Of a stretch of 54,526 nt of DNA, positions 51,710 to 54,526 are shown in pieces; positions within the stretch are counted from its first letter, which is position 1, and each line of letters starts with the position of its first letter. The stretch is taken from positions 1-54,526 of the forward strand of contig JAFRQS010000022.1 in assembly GCA_017428495.1 (NCBI GenBank). The letters are read 5' to 3'. The position numbers and the translations under genes were made by a program. The DNA comes from Bacilli bacterium (GTDB lineage: Bacteria > Bacillota_I > Bacilli_A > RF39 > UBA660). The notes beneath the pieces are model-generated. The model was not told where the DNA came from. It ran no database searches and saw only the letters and a list, made by a program, of their open reading frames with translations.

Positions 51710-52025
51710 ATAAACAAGAATGTAAGTTTTTAAATGTAGTAAAACTTATTATCATATTAACTAACAATGGTAAAATCGTTATTACTACACATATCAATAA
51801 TCTTTTAATAAAATTATCAGTAGCTTTTTTCATTGCTTTTTCATCATTTGCAGTTACTGCACCTAAGAAATCTATAGTTCCTAATATTAATAACAATATT
51901 GGTGCGGCAATCATTATTATATGAGCAGCTGGTCTAGTAATTTCAGATATAATTCCACAATCCACTTTATCTGCAAATACTGGAGTATATGTAAACATAA
52001 TTAATAATAATAGTAATTTTTTCAT
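51708..52025 (-). CDS. VirB2/TrbC-type pilin-like membrane protein (Mbov_0395-like)
   Basis: The 105-residue protein has a signal peptide (about 1-18, ending VFA) and two membrane helices (about 35-54 and 74-94) with a short charged loop (TANDEKAMKKATDNFIKR) between them. This is the layout of VirB2/TrbC-like pilins and the Mbov_0395-type proteins of Mollicutes and Firmicutes. A GAGGTGC site precedes ATG 52025; an ATG 12 bases upstream is less well placed. No VirB4, VirD4 or relaxase gene is in the window, so it stands alone here. A role in DNA transfer or secretion is only suggested. Confidence 0.7.
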   Translation of the reverse strand: MKKLLLLLIMFTYTPVFADKVDCGIISEITRPAAHIIMIAAPILLLILGTIDFLGAVTANDEKAMKKATDNFIKRLLICVVITILPLLVNMIISFTTFKNLHSCL

Positions 52026-52119
52026 ATTGCACCTCAATATAATTTTATCACATTTGACTTATATTTTTAATAATTACATGTAAATAATGGTAAAAAATAT
52101 AGAAAATCAAAAGGAAATA

Positions 52120-52128
52120 TGATATATT
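52120..52128 (+). promoter_or_regulatory. Extended -10 promoter TGATATATT for the type VII-like locus
   Basis: TG (52120-52121), one base, TATATT (52123-52128), within TATGATATATTAA. There is no clear -35 box. It lies 52 bases ahead of the first small helical gene. Confidence 0.45.
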
Positions 52129-52179
52129 AATTTATGTAAGGGTAGAATATGGCTCTTAATAATTAATGGAGGTGAAAAC

Positions 52180-52473
52180 ATGGCGGAAATTACAAAGGTT
52201 GATGATGAAGCACTAGACAAATTAAAAAATGCATTAGCAGTTGCTGGTGAAAGTTATAAGAGTAACTTAGCAAAATTACAATCTGTTATTGAAGAAATAA
52301 CTGCTGGGGACATTCAAGGAGATCCTGCTACAGAATTGTTAAACAAGTTCAATAGTAAAAGAGATACATTTAAAGCTATTGAAGCAACAATAAATGAAGC
52401 AGAAGATTATACTGGTGTTAAAAAGAGTAAATTCACTAGTCTTATTGGTGATATAAGTGCAGGTATGAGATAG
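52180..52473 (+). CDS. WXG100-like small helical protein (first)
   Basis: At 97 residues, the length and the two-helix pattern (about 8-46 and 58-90) fit the WXG100/EsxA superfamily of type VII secretion substrates. The central turn, where WXG is expected, reads AGDIQGDPA, so the Trp is replaced by Ile while the Gly remains. There is no signal peptide, as expected. GGAGGTG precedes ATG. It is followed ten bases later by another gene of the same kind. EsxA-type proteins are often made in pairs that form a helical hairpin dimer. Assignment rests on size, layout and neighbours. Confidence 0.7.
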   Translation: MAEITKVDDEALDKLKNALAVAGESYKSNLAKLQSVIEEITAGDIQGDPATELLNKFNSKRDTFKAIEATINEAEDYTGVKKSKFTSLIGDISAGMR

Positions 52474-52483
52474 GAGGGAAATA

Positions 52484-52759
52484 ATGAACGTAACAATAAA
52501 ACCAGGTGCAGCTCTTGAAGATGCATCACAAATAGATTCTATTGTAAATCAAATAAGAGAAGATATGAAAGTTCTTAATGATGCAATTAATAATACAATT
52601 CCTAGTGGTATTCAAACTGTTTGGGGTGATGAATTATCTAAGAATTGGCATCAATATTATGGTGGCGATGTAGATGAGGCTTTAGTAGAAATGGCTGCTA
52701 GTGCATCTAACCTAAGAATGGCAGTAGAACAAGTATTAAAATATAGTAATGATATATAA
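52484..52759 (+). CDS. WXG100-like small helical protein (second)
   Basis: A 91-residue helical protein with the central QTVWGDELSKNW (about 44-55), a relaxed WXG motif (Trp-Gly), and a C-terminal helix ending YSNDI. A strong AGGAGGG site precedes ATG. The gene pair 52180/52484 has the classic esx two-gene arrangement. Two stable hairpins follow its stop, before the third gene. No C-terminal YxxxD/E secretion signal is exact, though the residues at the end are close in kind. Confidence 0.72.
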   Translation: MNVTIKPGAALEDASQIDSIVNQIREDMKVLNDAINNTIPSGIQTVWGDELSKNWHQYYGGDVDEALVEMAASASNLRMAVEQVLKYSNDI

Positions 52760-52768
52760 TACTAAATG

Positions 52769-52830
52769 TTATACATTAGAAATAATGTATAATAAATAAG
52801 GGAAAAATAACTATTTTTTCTTTATTTATT
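52769..52830 (+). other. Two consecutive stable hairpins between the second and third small genes
   Basis: Hairpin 1: a perfect 10-bp stem TTATACATTA (52769-52778) with TAATGTATAA (52783-52792) and a GAAA loop. Hairpin 2: about 18 bp, AATAAATAAGGGAAAAATA paired with 52812-52830, with G-U pairs. The second starts on the last two bases of the first. There is no T-run after the second stem (ATAATGAATG follows), so they are not ordinary terminators. Confidence 0.75.
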
Positions 52831-52860
52831 ATAATGAATGAAGAATATGAGGTGAATGAT

Positions 52861-53244
52861 ATGTCTTTTGTCATAACAAGTAAAGATCGAATTATTGATT
52901 ATGAGACAGTTTGTGCTGGAACAGAAGAATTAAAAAAAGTTGCTGAGGTATTAAAAGAATGTGGTCAGTTAATTAAGGAAGCGGGAGATATTTGTGATGC
53001 TTCTGCATTATCTGCTGATGGTAAAACATTTCAACCTACAATATATGAAATATCTCAACAAGTAACTAAAACTGCTGAGGCAATAGTAAGTGGTGCTTCA
53101 AATATAGCAGCAGCAGCGAAAAATTTGTATAATTCCCAAGTAAATGAATATAATCGATATTTGGCGTATTTGCGTGAGCAAAAAGAAAATGGAAGTAAAA
53201 CACAAATATTAGGAAAAAACACTCAAGATAAAGGAAGCGAGTGA
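52861..53244 (+). CDS. Small helical protein of the type VII-like locus (third)
   Basis: A 127-residue soluble helical protein without signal peptide: YETVCAGTEELKKVAEVLKECGQLIKEAGD (about 13-42) and a long helix ISQQVTKTAEAIVSGASNIAAAAKNLYNSQVNEYNRYLAYLREQKE (about 65-110). No WXG motif. The Ala/Ser-rich helix and the context suggest a chaperone-like or substrate partner of a type VII system (as with LXG partner proteins), but no family is certain. GAGGTGAATGAT precedes ATG 52861; the in-frame ATG 52834 lies in the hairpin region. It is followed 9 bases after its stop by the large gene. Confidence 0.65.
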   Translation: MSFVITSKDRIIDYETVCAGTEELKKVAEVLKECGQLIKEAGDICDASALSADGKTFQPTIYEISQQVTKTAEAIVSGASNIAAAAKNLYNSQVNEYNRYLAYLREQKENGSKTQILGKNTQDKGSE

Positions 53245-53252
53245 GGTAGATA

Positions 53253-54526
53253 ATGAGTAGATATGAATATAATGCAAGTAAGGTAACTGAAACAATTCAT
53301 AAATTAAAACAAGCACAATCTAAAGTCGATAATGATTTTATATCACAAGTCAATAGTGCTATTAATACTATAAAAGGTGCAAGAGGTGCAGGTGAATTAC
53401 AAGTTAATTTAGATGGAATTCCAGCTTTTGCTACAGAAATATCTAATACACTAGTTAGTTTAACCTCAATGATTAGTGAAAAAGCTCAAATGATAGAAGA
53501 TTATAATGATGCATGGTGGGGGAAGAAATTATGGAATAGTGCAGTCATGGGCGTTACTAAGCTATTTGAAGGATTCTTAACTGGAATTGAAAATATAGGT
53601 GATGGACTACTATCATTAGGTGGAAAATTATGTAGTGTTATAGGATTAGATGGTGTTTCTGATTCATTATATGATTTTGCTGGTAAAGATCTAGTTGGTG
53701 GCGCATTTTATGAAGCATATGAAAATGGTATATTATCAAATGTAAATAAATATAGTTTATTTGATCATACTTCTAAAGGCGCTAGTATAGTAAGAAGCAT
53801 AGGTGTGGCAGGTTCATATTTAACAGCTGGATGGTTGACAGGTGGAACTACGTTGTCATATACTGCAGTAGCAGGTATTGGAGGCTTAGGAAGTGGTACA
53901 CAGTTAGGACTTATGTCTGGTCAAAGTAATGATGAAGCATTTAAAACAGGATTAAAAAGTGGCTTAAGAGATGCAGCGGCTATGTTCCTAGGATCAAAAT
54001 TAACAAGTTTAGCATTAGGAAAATATATGGCATTAAATCCAGCTACGGAAGCTTTAGTAACAGCTGAACAGGCTGGTGCAGGAGTTGCTGCACCTACAAT
54101 AGCTAAATTTCTTGGACCATTACAGGGAGTTGTTGCTGTTCCAATTGCTAGTGATGAAATAGCAAAAGAAGCTGTAAGAAGTGCAGGCGATTTAGGTAAG
54201 GATACAATTCCAACTGATTTGGATTTTGATACATCACAACTTGATACAATAGATGGTGGAGAACTTGCAACTATTGATGAAGATCCTCCAATAACTGATC
54301 CTGATCCAACTTCAGAGCCAGATCCAGCACCATCGGTAGATCCAGGAGGATATTATAATCCTGGATATTCAACTCCGGAACCAACTCCGGATCCAAGTCC
54401 AGATCCAACTCCGGAACCAACTCCGGAACCAACTCCAGAGCCAACTCCGGAACCAACTCCAGAGCCAACTCCGGAACCAACTCCAGAGCCAACTCCGGAA
54501 CCAACTCCAGAGCCAACTCCGGAACC
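53253..54526 (+). CDS. Large type VII substrate-like protein with a Thr-Pro-Glu-Pro repeat (partial, runs off the right edge)
   Basis: The frame is open from ATG 53253 to the window end, 424 codons, with no stop. GAGGTAGATA precedes the start. Residues about 1-90 are a helical hairpin like LXG/WXG substrates (MSRYEYNASKVTETIHKLKQ to QMIEDYND). The next about 240 residues are Gly/Ala-rich and hydrophobic (for example AGWLTGGTTLSYTAVAGIGGLGSGTQLG), as in membrane-inserting or pore-forming segments of polymorphic toxins. Then comes an acidic linker and a repeat of TPEP units (from about residue 370). The C-terminal part, where a toxin or wall-binding domain would be, lies outside the window. Confidence 0.75.
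   Translation, partial: MSRYEYNASKVTETIHKLKQAQSKVDNDFISQVNSAINTIKGARGAGELQVNLDGIPAFATEISNTLVSLTSMISEKAQMIEDYNDAWWGKKLWNSAVMGVTKLFEGFLTGIENIGDGLLSLGGKLCSVIGLDGVSDSLYDFAGKDLVGGAFYEAYENGILSNVNKYSLFDHTSKGASIVRSIGVAGSYLTAGWLTGGTTLSYTAVAGIGGLGSGTQLGLMSGQSNDEAFKTGLKSGLRDAAAMFLGSKLTSLALGKYMALNPATEALVTAEQAGAGVAAPTIAKFLGPLQGVVAVPIASDEIAKEAVRSAGDLGKDTIPTDLDFDTSQLDTIDGGELATIDEDPPITDPDPTSEPDPAPSVDPGGYYNPGYSTPEPTPDPSPDPTPEPTPEPTPEPTPEPTPEPTPEPTPEPTPEPTPEPTPE
54370..54526 (+). repeat. Tandem 12-bp repeat (24-bp higher order), encoding TPEP
   Basis: From about 54370 to the window end the DNA repeats a 12-base unit, CCGGAACCAACT alternating with CCAGAGCCAACT, so the true period is 24 bases in the later part. 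It encodes Thr-Pro-Glu-Pro, with a few Asp/Ser variants at the start. It is much more GC-rich than the rest of the window. Copy changes would keep the frame. Confidence 0.9.

Noticed and set aside
54271..54516. Open reading frame on the minus strand over the tandem repeat, reading as Pro/Glu/Leu repeats
   Set aside because: It is only the antisense of the TPEP-coding repeat; a period-12 repeat without stops on one strand is often open on the other. No ribosome site, and the plus frame is continuous with a well-supported gene.
54370..54526. CRISPR-like regular repeats
   Set aside because: Units are contiguous, 12/24 bases long, without spacers, and lie in frame inside a coding region.

Overview
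The window is a very AT-rich stretch of bacterial chromosome that reads with the standard bacterial code: TGA is used as a stop and Trp is TGG. AGA-rich arginine usage, strong GGAGG-type ribosome sites, a Phe T-box leader, GatCAB, a ComK-family regulator, a TagO-type lipid-linked sugar transferase and WXG100-like small proteins all point to a low-GC Gram-positive of the class Bacilli. It is probably one of the reduced, gut-type lineages near the Mollicutes (RF39/RFN20-like). That placement is inference; the 23S fragment at the left edge would settle it.

Layout. 1-389: end of a 23S gene and a 5S gene. 0.4-7.7 kb: the t6A genes tsaE-tsaB-rimI-tsaD, a membrane-anchored unknown, a PlsC-like acyltransferase and a hybrid histidine kinase. 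7.7-11.7 kb: a small anchored protein, then an ECF sigma factor operon with a putative anti-sigma factor and two surface proteins. 11.7-14.2 kb (minus strand): a NitT/TauT/Thi-type ABC importer. 14.3-19.1 kb: nadD, an HtrA protease, pcrA and a sugar nucleotidyltransferase. 19.1-19.5 kb: a compact element that looks like an undescribed type I toxin-antitoxin locus. It has a 25-codon hydrophobic peptide under one promoter and a convergent antisense RNA of about 75 nt with its own promoter and terminator. Both RNAs are predicted to start with the same GGATACATT. 19.5-34 kb: ligA, then a surface polysaccharide region (galE, a beta-propeller protein, tagO, flippase, CapA-like protein, glycosyltransferases, a Wzy-PssD fusion, PssE, ugd, and a TupA-like ATP-grasp protein). 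34-39 kb: frr, an unknown gene, and T-box-controlled pheST. 39-42.3 kb: lemA and its DUF2207 partner separated by a terminator-like hairpin, then comK and a Lys/Ala-rich membrane-tethered protein. 42.3-51.7 kb: gatCAB, a receptor with a degenerate GGDEF domain, YihY, a protein of InlB-type repeats, an anchored unknown and a dGTPase. 51.7-54.5 kb: a pilin-like protein on the minus strand and the start of a probable type VII secretion locus: three small helical proteins and a large substrate-like protein that enters a Thr-Pro-Glu-Pro repeat and runs off the edge.

How the parts fit. The core is housekeeping: t6A tRNA modification, Phe-tRNA charging, Gln/Asn-tRNA amidation, ribosome recycling, NAD synthesis, DNA repair and ligation. 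Around it lie cell-envelope functions, with a capsule or teichuronic-type polymer as the main pathway. Most transcription units end in clear hairpin-T terminators, and many start at TTGAAA-N17-TATAAT promoters or at TGN-extended -10 boxes.
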